From Cypionkella sinensis (GTDB taxonomy: Bacteria; Pseudomonadota; Alphaproteobacteria; Rhodobacterales; Rhodobacteraceae), in assembly GCF_042646385.1 (NCBI RefSeq), contig NZ_JBHRTO010000002.1, forward strand, positions 496,001 to 560,000: DNA of 64,000 nt, given 5' to 3'. This document shows, piece after piece, positions 53,659 to 61,775 of the stretch. Numbering within the stretch: the first letter of the stretch is position 1; every line of letters begins with the position of its first letter. A program made the position numbers and the translations under genes. A model generated the notes under the pieces. That model saw nothing but the letters and a program-made list of their open reading frames with translations. It did no database searches and was not told the DNA's origin.

Positions 53659-54267
53659 ATGCCCTCCCCGATCCATTTGCGTCGTCGGCATGTGATGCTG
53701 GCGGCTTCTGCCGCGATGCTGCCCTTGCCGGTCTGGGCGGGGGGCGATGTGGGCGTGGTGGAAACCACCGAGGGCAAGGCTTGGGCGGCGGGTTCGCCTG
53801 CCCGCGATCTGGTGGCACAGGCCGCGGTGTTTCTGGGCGATGAGGTTGGCACCGGGCCAGAGTCTCGGCTGGCGATGATGCTGGCGGGCACCACGCGGAT
53901 CTTGATGGGGCCGCAGACGACGCTGACAATTGATCAATACACCGCCGAAGCGGGTGGCGAGTTGGTGCTGGGCGATGGCGCGCTGCTGTTTGACCGCGAT
54001 GAGGGCGCTCCGAAAACCCCCGTGCAACTCAGCACCGCCTTTGGGCTGATCGCCGTGCGCGGCACGCGGTTTTTCGCGGGCCCAAGCAACGGCAAGTTTG
54101 GCGTGTTTGTCGAACGTGGCGAAGTGCGGTTGTCGGGCGGCGGGGTCGAGGTGGCGCTGCTGCCGGGCTTTGGCAGCGATATTGCAGAACCCGGTCAGGC
54201 CCCGTCTGCGCCTGCGCGCTGGAAACAGGCACGGATTGACGCCGCGATGGCTTTGGTCGGGGCTTGA
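53659..54267 (+). CDS. Exported FecR-domain protein
   Basis: 202 residues. The N-terminus IHLRRRHVMLAASAAMLPLP has a twin-arginine-like export signal ending at WAGG; the rest is a FecR beta-rich domain (ARDLVAQAAVFLGDEVGTG, QLSTAFGLIAVRGTRFFAG). Such stand-alone FecR proteins accompany CHASE2-type cyclases or kinases in alphaproteobacteria, where they are thought to be periplasmic ligands or sensors. Here it is convergent with a CHASE2 adenylate cyclase. ATG 53659 has TGAGG upstream; an in-frame TTG at 53641 is less likely. Confidence 0.87.
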   Translation: MPSPIHLRRRHVMLAASAAMLPLPVWAGGDVGVVETTEGKAWAAGSPARDLVAQAAVFLGDEVGTGPESRLAMMLAGTTRILMGPQTTLTIDQYTAEAGGELVLGDGALLFDRDEGAPKTPVQLSTAFGLIAVRGTRFFAGPSNGKFGVFVERGEVRLSGGGVEVALLPGFGSDIAEPGQAPSAPARWKQARIDAAMALVGA

Positions 54268-54299
54268 GGCGGATCGACTTTCACATTGGACAATCTGGC

Positions 54300-54417
54300 G
54301 AAGGCTATTGCCTTCGTCATGCGGTGCAGGTGCCGCTGAAACCGCCGGGCCTCCAAGGCCCGGCCAGCGCCCGACCCGCCGATGGCGCGCGCTACTCGCC
54401 CGCAGGCAAACGCCTGC
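54300..54417. terminator. Three consecutive hairpins between convergent genes
   Basis: GAAGGC-TATT-GCCTTC (54300-54315), GCCGGGCCT-CCA-AGGCCCGGC (54344-54364) and GCAGGC-AAAC-GCCTGC (54402-54417) lie between the FecR and adenylate cyclase stops. Probably a bidirectional transcription-termination region; T-tracts are weak. Confidence 0.6.
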
Positions 54418-54431
54418 TTGTCGATCAACCC

Positions 54432-56285
54432 CTAGACCACAGGTGGCACGGTGTAGGCCGCCACCGCCCCCAATCCGCGCAACTCGATTTCGCCCATGCT
54501 TTGCCACGGCAAACCCGGCAGGGCTGCGTGCAATGCCGGTCCGGCCAAGAGCGTGACGCCAAGGCCCTTGCCCGCCTGCTCTAGCCGTGCAGCGATGTTC
54601 ATCGCGCGGCCGTGGGCTGTGTAATCCAGCTTTTCGCCCGCACCGACATCGCCCACCACCAGCACGCCGCATTCCATCCCGACACGGGTGATGCCAAGGC
54701 CTTGGTTTGCCGGAACAGCGGCGAATTTCACGCCGTAAGCTTGCAATGCAAGCCCCGCCTGCACCGCCCGTGCGGCGTGGTCTGGCAGATCGAACGGCGC
54801 GTTGAACAGCACATGCGCGGCGTCGCCGACAAATTTCTCGATCATGCCGCCATGGGCGTGGACGATCTGGGTCAGCCCGTCGAAATAGCGGTCGAGGATG
54901 GCGATCAGATCGGCGGGGGCGAGGGCATCGGCATATGGCGAAAAGCCTGCGATGTCGGTGAACAGCGCGGTGATCTCGCGCGCTTCACCGGGCAGGCGCG
55001 AAAGCCCCGGCTGAGCGGCGATATGCGCCACCACGGCGGGAGAGAGGTGACGCTCGAACCGCCGCCGCATGGCTTGGGCGTGGCGGCGGGCGGCCAGCAT
55101 GGCGCTGGCGGTGGCGCTGAGGCCGGTGGCCAGCGGCAGCAGGGCGGGGTTGACCGGATCAAGCGCGATCCCGGCGCGCAGCCATAAGGCGGTGGCGGTC
55201 ACAGCCCACAGCAGCGGCAGCGCCAGCGTCACGGTCAGCGCCTGGGTGGCAGAGCCAGTCGCCGCAACCCACAGCGCCAGCGCGGCCATGGCCAGTGCGG
55301 CTGCAATCTCGGCCCAGCCCGCCCAAGCGGGGCGCAGCAGAAGCTGACCCGACAGCATGGTTTCAATCGCATCCGCCTGTATCTGCACCGAGGGCGCAAG
55401 TGGGGTCACAGCCGTGGGGCGCAGCGAGGCCGCTTGCGGCGCGCTTAAGCCAAGCACCACGATTTTTGTGGAAAAATCGTGGTCTTGGGACAAGGTCTGC
55501 GCCAGATTGAGGGTCCGGTCGCGCCACCGCGCAGGATCGGTCGGGCGGATGCGCAGATCAGCGTCCGGCCCCATGGGCAGCGCAATATCGCCCAGCATCA
55601 AGCGCCCCTGCCCGATGCGCAGGGTGCTGGCCCCCTGCGCCAGCCGCACGACTTCAGCGGCAAAACCGGGTGCGGCGGTCTGGTCTGCCAGCACCAGCAG
55701 CGGCACCCGGCGCACCCTGCCCTGCGCCTCACCGCGCAGAGCGCTGACGCCAAGGCCTTTGGCGGTCAGCGTCGAGGCCTCCAGCCCCGGCGCGAACCAC
55801 GGCTGCACCGGCACCGGCGGGCCAGCCGACAGCAGCGGCACAAGCGGCGGAACAGGGCCAGCCTGATCTGACAGAGCAGCGGCCAGCACCGTGGGCACCT
55901 GCGACAGGGCGGCTTGCAAGGCGGCGTCGCCATCGGGCAAGGCGGCGGCCCCCGGCACATCCGCCAAGGCCAGTGGGCCTGCGGGATCAGGGCCGGACAG
56001 CACCAGATCAACGCCCAACACGGTCGGATTCTGCGCCGCAATCTGTGCGACGACCCCGGCAAGCCGCGTGCGCGGCCACGGCCAGCGGCCCAGTTGTGCC
56101 AGATCGTCCGCCGCGATCTCGATCACCTGCACCTGCCCCGAAGGTGCGGGCGCACGCGCGGACAGCCCCGCATCCAGCGCCGCCTCGCGCAGATCGCGCA
56201 GGGCGTCCGGCGCAGCCAGTCCCAAGACGCCTGCCAGCACCAGCGCGGCAAAGCCTGCACGCAGGGCGGCGCGTTCAATCCGCAT
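54432..56285 (-). CDS. CHASE2-domain class III adenylate/guanylate cyclase
   Basis: 617 residues: an N-terminal membrane helix (~5-25), a periplasmic CHASE2 domain (~30-310), three membrane helices (~318-395), and a C-terminal class III cyclase domain. Catalytic features: FTDIAGFSPYAD and FVGDAAHVLF (both metal Asp), Lys in IEKFVGD, and LDYTAHGRAMNIAARLE (transition-state Asn and Arg). All are present, so it should make cAMP (or cGMP) in response to an envelope signal. Its ATG at 56285 lies inside the end of the crp gene (11-base overlap), so cyclase and cyclic-nucleotide receptor are co-translated. Confidence 0.92.
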   Translation of the reverse strand: MRIERAALRAGFAALVLAGVLGLAAPDALRDLREAALDAGLSARAPAPSGQVQVIEIAADDLAQLGRWPWPRTRLAGVVAQIAAQNPTVLGVDLVLSGPDPAGPLALADVPGAAALPDGDAALQAALSQVPTVLAAALSDQAGPVPPLVPLLSAGPPVPVQPWFAPGLEASTLTAKGLGVSALRGEAQGRVRRVPLLVLADQTAAPGFAAEVVRLAQGASTLRIGQGRLMLGDIALPMGPDADLRIRPTDPARWRDRTLNLAQTLSQDHDFSTKIVVLGLSAPQAASLRPTAVTPLAPSVQIQADAIETMLSGQLLLRPAWAGWAEIAAALAMAALALWVAATGSATQALTVTLALPLLWAVTATALWLRAGIALDPVNPALLPLATGLSATASAMLAARRHAQAMRRRFERHLSPAVVAHIAAQPGLSRLPGEAREITALFTDIAGFSPYADALAPADLIAILDRYFDGLTQIVHAHGGMIEKFVGDAAHVLFNAPFDLPDHAARAVQAGLALQAYGVKFAAVPANQGLGITRVGMECGVLVVGDVGAGEKLDYTAHGRAMNIAARLEQAGKGLGVTLLAGPALHAALPGLPWQSMGEIELRGLGAVAAYTVPPVV

Positions 56286-56988
56286 CGGGTTCGGCCAAGG
56301 TTTGCAGCGCGGCGATGTCGCAATCCCAGCCATCGCCGCCTTTGATCAACGCGCCCGCATCGGCCAAGGCCTGCAAAGCGCGGTTGACCTTGGGGCGGCT
56401 GGCCCCCAGCACGGTGGCAAGTTCGGTCTGGCTGATTTCAAGCCGCAGGGTGGCGCGGGCAGGCAGATCGTGACCATTCAACTGCCGCAGGGTGAACAGC
56501 AAGAACCGTGCCGCGCGGGCCTCTAGCGGGTAGAGCGCGATGGATTCCAACTGCTCGGTCGTCTCGCGCAGGCGGCGGCTGAGGTAGCGTGCGACGCCCA
56601 TCGTCAGCGCCGGATGCGTGCGGGCCAAAACGTCATAATCGCGGCGGGCCAGGACATAGCCCAGGGTTTCCGCCACCGCCGTCGCATCAGCCGAACGCGG
56701 CTGCTGATCAAACAGCGCCAGTTCGCCCAAAGTGTCGCCCGGTTCGGCATGGCGCAGCGTCAACTCGCGCCCGCCTTGGGTGATCAGCGACAACCGCACG
56801 CGGCCCGATTTCAGCGCCACCAGCCATTCGCCCGCATCGCCGCGTTGAAAGATCACCGTGCCTGCCGTCCAGCGCTGCGGGACGGCCACCGCCGCCACAT
56901 CCGCCAATACCGTTTCGGGCAAATCCTCAAACAGCGGGAAAGACCGCCAAAAGCTTGGTTTTTCGCGTGGGGGCGGTGCAGCGCTCAT
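56275..56988 (-). CDS. Crp/Fnr-family transcriptional regulator with intact cyclic-nucleotide pocket
   Basis: 237 residues: cupin-like cNMP-binding domain with the phosphate-binding cassette GEL (88-90) ... PRSADATA (Arg98, Ser99), dimer helix (~125-155), and a winged helix-turn-helix (ISQTELATVLGASRPKVNRALQ, ~186-207). No FNR-type cysteine cluster. The preserved cassette and the overlapping cyclase gene indicate a dedicated cAMP receptor (inference). ATG 56988 is the start; the open frame continues to 57507 across the divergent RTX gene and is shadow there. Likely target: the 144-base divergent region with the RTX gene. Confidence 0.9.
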   Translation of the reverse strand: MSAAPPPREKPSFWRSFPLFEDLPETVLADVAAVAVPQRWTAGTVIFQRGDAGEWLVALKSGRVRLSLITQGGRELTLRHAEPGDTLGELALFDQQPRSADATAVAETLGYVLARRDYDVLARTHPALTMGVARYLSRRLRETTEQLESIALYPLEARAARFLLFTLRQLNGHDLPARATLRLEISQTELATVLGASRPKVNRALQALADAGALIKGGDGWDCDIAALQTLAEPDAD

Positions 56989-57132
56989 CAGGGCTCCGTT
57001 GCTTTTGGCAAACTTCGCCTGTGCTGCGGTTTCGCGCAAGGCCCTACCCCCTGTTCCGCAGGGAACAGCCGCCCGCACCGCGCCGTGGCATTCCATCCCT
57101 ACGACGGCAATCACGCCGCCTGAAACAGATAG

Positions 57133-59028
57133 ATGGAGATTGAATTGGCATCCCTTTTTGGTAAATCCGGCACCCTCGGCAATGATGCAGAAGTGACCGA
57201 CGGCACTTTGGGCGTGTTGAATGATGTGATTTCCGGCCTGACCGGCAATGACACGCTGTTTTCCTATGTCGGCGACGACACCCTGTCGGGCGGCGAAGGC
57301 AATGACGTGCTGCACGACGAGGCTGTGCTGGGCGTGTCCGGCAATGACAATCTGAACGGCGATGACGGCAACGACACGCTGTTTGGCGGCCTCGGCAATG
57401 ATACGTTGAACGGCGGCGCCGATACCGACACCGCAACCTACAGCACCTCGACGGCCGCGGTGAATGTCGATCTGACCCGCACGACGCAGATTGGCGGCTT
57501 TGCCCAAGGCGACCGCTTGATCAGCATCGAAAACGTCAATGGGTCAGGCTTCAGCGACCGTCTGGTTGGCAACAGCTTGGCCAACAAGCTGCAAGGGCTG
57601 AACGGCAATGACGTGATCTTCGGCGGCATCGGCAATGACAGCCTGTATGGCGGTAACGGGCGTGACGTGCTGGACGGCGGCAGCGAGAATGACCTGCTCG
57701 ACGGTGGGGCCGAGAATGACCAACTTTCGGGTGGTTCAGGGCATGATCAGATGTTCGGCGGCGCGGGGCGTGATCTGCTGAACGGCGGCAGCGGCAATGA
57801 CCGGATGGATGGCGGCACCGATCATGACATCCTGAATGGCGACTCCGGCAACGACAGCATCACGGGCGGCAGTGGTAACGATGTGCTGACCGGAGGGCTG
57901 GACAACGACAGCCTTGATGGCGGCGACGGTGACGACCGCTTGGACGGCGGCGCTGGCAATGATCTGGTGCATGGCGGGCTGGGCAATGATACCGTGCTGG
58001 CCAGCAGCGGCGATACGCTGTTCGGCGACAGCGGCACCGACACGCTGGATTTCACCAATATGTCGACGCCGTTTCAGGTGATCGGCGGCAACAACCAGAT
58101 CAACCTTGTCACCGGCACCTTTGGCACCACCACCTTCTCGGGGTTCGAGAATGTGATCGGCACCAGCAACATCGACACGATCACCGGCAATTCCTCGGCC
58201 AACCGGCTGGAAGGCATGGCGGGCAGCGATACCATCCTGGGCGGCTTTGGCAATGACACGGTGCTGGGCGGAGACGGCAATGACAGCGTCGATGGCGGCT
58301 TTGACTCGGATCAGGTGTTCGGCGGCGCGGGCAATGATCAGGTTTCGGGCGGCAGCGGCACCGACACGGTGAGCGGCGATGCAGGCGATGATGTGATGAG
58401 CGGCGGCTCCGGCAACGACCGGATGGATGGCGGCTCTGGCAATGATCAGATGCACGGCGATGCAGGCGACGACGTGATGAACGGCGGGACGGGCAATGAC
58501 GTGATGGCAGGCGACAGCGGCAACGATGTGATGACCGGCTTTCTGGGCAATGACACGCTGACGGGGGGCGACGGCAACGACAGGCTTGACGGCAGCTTTG
58601 ACAACGACCGGGTTGAAGGTGGTGCGGGCGCCGATGTGCTGAACGGTGGCACCGGCAATGACGTGCTGGTGGGCGATGCCGGGGCGGATGTGCTGACCGG
58701 GGGCAGCGGGGCGGATGTGTTCGTGTTCCGCGCCAGCACCGACTCGCTCAATCAGTTGGGCGGGGCCGATCTGATCACCGATTTCCAAGTGGGTATCGAC
58801 CGGCTGGATTTCAGCGGGCTGGATGCCGATGCTGCCACCGCCGGGGATCAGGCCTTTAGCCTTGTGCTGGGCGGCAATGCGGCAGGCACCATCCACGTTG
58901 AACATTTCGGAGCCGGGGCCGATGCGATCACCCAGATCGCGGTCAATATGGATGCCGACGGCAACCCCGATCTGATCGTGCAACTGACCGGCAACGTGAA
59001 CCTTGGCTTTGGCGACTTCCTGCTCTGA
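57133..59028 (+). CDS. RTX calcium-binding repeat protein, type I secreted
   Basis: 631 residues made almost wholly of nonapeptide repeats GGxGxDxLx/GGSGNDxM (from about residue 35 to 530), strongly acidic, with two Ca-roll-free spacer segments (DTATYSTSTAAVNVDL and FQVIGGNNQINLVTG). The last ~100 residues (DVFVFRASTDS ... GFGDFLL) resemble the serralysin-type C-terminal export region ending in a DFLL tail. No catalytic domain is visible, so adhesive, matrix or S-layer-like roles are likelier than toxin. ATG 57133 lacks a good ribosome site; TTG 57145, six bases after GGAG, is a serious alternative start. No ABC exporter is in the window. Confidence 0.9.
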   Translation: MEIELASLFGKSGTLGNDAEVTDGTLGVLNDVISGLTGNDTLFSYVGDDTLSGGEGNDVLHDEAVLGVSGNDNLNGDDGNDTLFGGLGNDTLNGGADTDTATYSTSTAAVNVDLTRTTQIGGFAQGDRLISIENVNGSGFSDRLVGNSLANKLQGLNGNDVIFGGIGNDSLYGGNGRDVLDGGSENDLLDGGAENDQLSGGSGHDQMFGGAGRDLLNGGSGNDRMDGGTDHDILNGDSGNDSITGGSGNDVLTGGLDNDSLDGGDGDDRLDGGAGNDLVHGGLGNDTVLASSGDTLFGDSGTDTLDFTNMSTPFQVIGGNNQINLVTGTFGTTTFSGFENVIGTSNIDTITGNSSANRLEGMAGSDTILGGFGNDTVLGGDGNDSVDGGFDSDQVFGGAGNDQVSGGSGTDTVSGDAGDDVMSGGSGNDRMDGGSGNDQMHGDAGDDVMNGGTGNDVMAGDSGNDVMTGFLGNDTLTGGDGNDRLDGSFDNDRVEGGAGADVLNGGTGNDVLVGDAGADVLTGGSGADVFVFRASTDSLNQLGGADLITDFQVGIDRLDFSGLDADAATAGDQAFSLVLGGNAAGTIHVEHFGAGADAITQIAVNMDADGNPDLIVQLTGNVNLGFGDFLL

Positions 59029-59048
59029 CCGCTGCGAAAACCACCTGC

Positions 59049-59074
59049 AACGCCCCGGCTTGGTCCGGGGCGTT
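59049..59074 (+). terminator. Terminator after the RTX gene
   Basis: Perfect 10-bp stem AACGCCCCGG (59049-59058) / CCGGGGCGTT (59065-59074), loop CTTGGT. It sits between the convergent RTX and hpaH genes and could serve both directions. Confidence 0.7.
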
Positions 59075-59088
59075 CGCGCTTTGTGGGG

Positions 59089-59892
59089 TCAGGCGAAGAA
59101 GCAGCCAACCGTGCCCAAGGGGCCATAATCGGCCAGAATAGTATCGCCATGCCGCGCCTCAACAGGCCGGATGAACGAGCCCGAAAGCACGATCTGACCG
59201 GCCTCGATCCGCTGGCCATATTGCCCCAAGCGGTTCGCCAACCACGCCACCCCGCGCGCCGGCTGGTTCAGCACCCCCGCGCCCAAGCCGGTTTCTTCCA
59301 CCTCGGCGTTGCGCATCACGATGGCCCCGGCCCAGCGCGGATCAAAACTGTCGGGCCGCATCGCACGGCCCCCGGTGACGATTCCCGCATTGGCGGCATT
59401 GTCGGAAATGGTATCCACAATCGTGCGGGTTCTACCCGATGCCGGATCAACGCGCAGGATCCGGGTATCCAGAATCTCTAGCGCGGGGATGATGTAATCG
59501 GTGGCGTTCAGCACATCCGTCACCGTCACCCCCGGCCCTTGCAGCGTGGCTTTCAGCACAAAGGCCAATTCCGCCTCGATCCTTGGTTGGATGAAGCGGT
59601 CGGCTGGAATCGTCGCGCCATCCTCAAACGCCATATCATCCAGCAACACGCCCGAATCCGGTGTGGCGATGTTCAGCGCATATTGCATGGCTTTCGAGGT
59701 CAGGCCGATCTTCCAGCCAATCGTCCGGCGTCCCTCGGCATGGCGCGCCGCCACATAAGCGGCCTGCACCGCATAGGCGTCATCCATCGTCATTTCGGGA
59801 TGCGCAATCGACAACAGACCGCATTGCACACGGGTTTTCTCGGCCTGCACCAGACGGGCCGCAGCGGCGGCGATTTCGGCAGCGCTCAGCAT
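59089..59892 (-). CDS. hpaH: 2-oxo-hept-4-ene-1,7-dioate hydratase
   Basis: 267-residue hydratase of the MhpD/HpaH group. The family blocks GWKIGLTSKAMQ, EAELAFVLK (metal-binding Glu residues) and PALEILDTR are visible. It adds water to 2-oxohept-4-enedioate in the homoprotocatechuate meta pathway. Its ATG shares one base with the upstream FAH-type stop (TAATG), showing tight coupling. Last gene of the minus-strand hpa operon; the aldolase gene (hpaI) expected next in the pathway is not in this window. Confidence 0.9.
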   Translation of the reverse strand: MLSAAEIAAAAARLVQAEKTRVQCGLLSIAHPEMTMDDAYAVQAAYVAARHAEGRRTIGWKIGLTSKAMQYALNIATPDSGVLLDDMAFEDGATIPADRFIQPRIEAELAFVLKATLQGPGVTVTDVLNATDYIIPALEILDTRILRVDPASGRTRTIVDTISDNAANAGIVTGGRAMRPDSFDPRWAGAIVMRNAEVEETGLGAGVLNQPARGVAWLANRLGQYGQRIEAGQIVLSGSFIRPVEARHGDTILADYGPLGTVGCFFA

Positions 59893-60755
59893 TATGGCAC
59901 CTCATCTGCAACGGTGTTGGTCAGCGTGCCGATGCCTTCGGCCTCAACCTCAACCACATCGCCGGGTTTCAGCCAGATCGGCGGATCAAACCGCGCCCCC
60001 GCGCCTGTCGGCGTGCCGCAGACAATCACATCCCCCGGCACAAGCGTGGTGAAGGTCGAGATATAGGCAATGATCTGCCGAAACCCGAAGATCATCCGGC
60101 TGGTGCGATCCGATTGGCGCACCTGCCCATTCACCCGCGTTTGCAGCGCAATGTCGGCCAGTTGCGATTCATCGGTAAACGGCACGATCCACGGCCCGAT
60201 AGCGCCGGAACGATCCCAGTTCTTGCCTTGCGTCACGTTGAATTTGGCATGGCGCACCCAGTCGCGGATGGTGCCTTCGTTGCAAAGGGTCAACGCCGCG
60301 ATATGGCCCAAAGCGTCGGCATCGGCAATCCGCCGCCCGCCTTTGCCGATGATGATCGTCATCTCGCCCTCGTAATCCAGTTGCGGGCTTTCCGGCGGGC
60401 GGATCAGCGGCTGACCATGCCCGGTAAAGCTGCGGGCAAAACGGGGGAACAGCGACATATATGGCGGGCTTTCCTGCCCATCCTTATACTCGGCATTGCG
60501 ATCGGGGAAATTCACCCCGACGCAGAGGATTTTTTCCGGCGCGGTGATCGGGATGTCATAAACAATATCCGCCACCGCAAAATCCGCAGCCTGCCCCGCT
60601 GCCAGATCACCGATCTGCGGCAGTGCCGCCTGTTCAATCACCGCACGCAGGCTGGGCCACTGCCCGCCATAACGGGCGGAAAGATCAATCACGCCGCTAT
60701 CGGTGATCGCCCCCCAAGCCGAGCGGCCCTGATGCATAAAGCTGGCAAATCGCAT
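59892..60755 (-). CDS. hpaG: FAH-family isomerase/decarboxylase (HpaG-type)
   Basis: 287-residue fumarylacetoacetate-hydrolase-fold protein starting MRFASFMHQG. The FAH core has LDYEGEMTIIIGK (metal Glu residues), CVGVNFPDRN and GDVIVCGTPTG. In this operon the reaction should be decarboxylation of 5-carboxymethyl-2-oxohex-3-enedioate to 2-oxohept-3-enedioate, possibly with double-bond shift. Only one FAH domain is present, whereas E. coli HpaG is a duplicated fusion. ATG 60755 has a GGGGG run upstream; GTG at 60761 is an alternative. Substrate is by context. Confidence 0.82.
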   Translation of the reverse strand: MRFASFMHQGRSAWGAITDSGVIDLSARYGGQWPSLRAVIEQAALPQIGDLAAGQAADFAVADIVYDIPITAPEKILCVGVNFPDRNAEYKDGQESPPYMSLFPRFARSFTGHGQPLIRPPESPQLDYEGEMTIIIGKGGRRIADADALGHIAALTLCNEGTIRDWVRHAKFNVTQGKNWDRSGAIGPWIVPFTDESQLADIALQTRVNGQVRQSDRTSRMIFGFRQIIAYISTFTTLVPGDVIVCGTPTGAGARFDPPIWLKPGDVVEVEAEGIGTLTNTVADEVP

Positions 60756-60764
60756 CCCCACCCC

Positions 60765-61745
60765 CTATGGCGCAATGATCGGCTGCGCCGTCAGCACCGC
60801 ATCGCGGGCGGCGACATTGGCAAAGGCCGAACCATTCTCAAACCAGCTTTTCGGTGCAGGCGCCCCCCACAAGGTCTGGCGCTGCGGGTCTTTCAGATCC
60901 CAGTGGATCGGTTCCAGATCAGGGTCAACGGTTTGATAGTCCGAGCAATAAATCTCGGTGCGGTGGCCGTCTGGGTCAAGGATATACAAGAAGAACGCGT
61001 TGGAAATGCCATGCCGCCCCGGCCCGCGCTCGATATTGGCGACATAGCCGGTGGTTGCCATAAGATCGAGCAGGTCGATGATGTTCAGCGGTGTCGGCAC
61101 CCAGAACGCCAGATGGTGCAGGCGCGGGCCACGGCCATTGGTAAAGGCCATATCATGCACCCCACCCTTGCGATGCATCCACGCCGCCCACAGCTTTTTG
61201 CTGCCCTCGTCCTCGGTGTATTCCGTCACCCGGAAACCAAAGGAATTGTAGAACGCAACCGAGGCATCGACATCGGGCGAAAAGCAGTTGAAGTGATCAA
61301 TGCGCAGCGGTTTGACGCCATGATACAGCGCGTATTGCTGATGGATCGGGGGCAGACGATCCATCTTGGCGTAAAATTCCAGCGGAATGCCATGCGGATC
61401 AGCCGTGCGCAGGGTGCGGCCCATGAACGGGCGCTCCACCCAAGCCACTGGCAGGCCTTGATCGGCGAAGAATTTGTGGGCGGCATCCAGATCAGCCTCG
61501 GCAAACACCTTGAAGCCCAGCACGTTGACACAAGGCGCATCGGCTTTGCGCAAGATCACGCAATGATGGCCACGCTCCTCCATCGCACGCAGATAGATGG
61601 CCTCGGCGTCCTCGTGGCTAACCTGCAAACCCAGCAGGTCGACATAAAACGCCCGGCTTGCCGCCAGATCTTTGACGGCCAGTTCAACATGGCTGAGGCG
61701 GATGACATTAAACGCTGGATACAGCACGGGGCTGGGAACGGGCAT
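60765..61745 (-). CDS. hpaD: 3,4-dihydroxyphenylacetate (homoprotocatechuate) 2,3-dioxygenase
   Basis: 326-residue type I extradiol dioxygenase with two vicinal-oxygen-chelate domains. Metal ligands are present at His151 (RIDHFNCF), His210/211 (RLHHLAFWV) and Glu264 (HRTEIYCSDY), and the C-terminal lid WGAPAPKSWF is typical of HPCD enzymes. It opens the ring of homoprotocatechuate next to the hydroxyls, using Fe(II) or Mn(II). ATG 61745 follows GGGAGGAAG. Co-directional with hpaE and the downstream genes. Confidence 0.93.
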   Translation of the reverse strand: MPVPSPVLYPAFNVIRLSHVELAVKDLAASRAFYVDLLGLQVSHEDAEAIYLRAMEERGHHCVILRKADAPCVNVLGFKVFAEADLDAAHKFFADQGLPVAWVERPFMGRTLRTADPHGIPLEFYAKMDRLPPIHQQYALYHGVKPLRIDHFNCFSPDVDASVAFYNSFGFRVTEYTEDEGSKKLWAAWMHRKGGVHDMAFTNGRGPRLHHLAFWVPTPLNIIDLLDLMATTGYVANIERGPGRHGISNAFFLYILDPDGHRTEIYCSDYQTVDPDLEPIHWDLKDPQRQTLWGAPAPKSWFENGSAFANVAARDAVLTAQPIIAP

Positions 61746-61775
61746 GGGCTTCCTCCCTGAAGCAATAATGGTAAC

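Noticed and set aside
54268..54431. Small frame starting near 54264 downstream of the FecR gene
   Set aside because: It overlaps the hairpin terminator region and the cyclase 3' end, and the translation is not protein-like.
57200..58700. Regular short repeats that could look like a CRISPR array
   Set aside because: The period is 27 bases and codes for RTX nonapeptides without unique spacers.
59661..61760. A 699-codon plus-strand frame across hpaH, hpaG and hpaD
   Set aside because: It crosses three real genes with catalytic residues on the minus strand; typical GC shadow.
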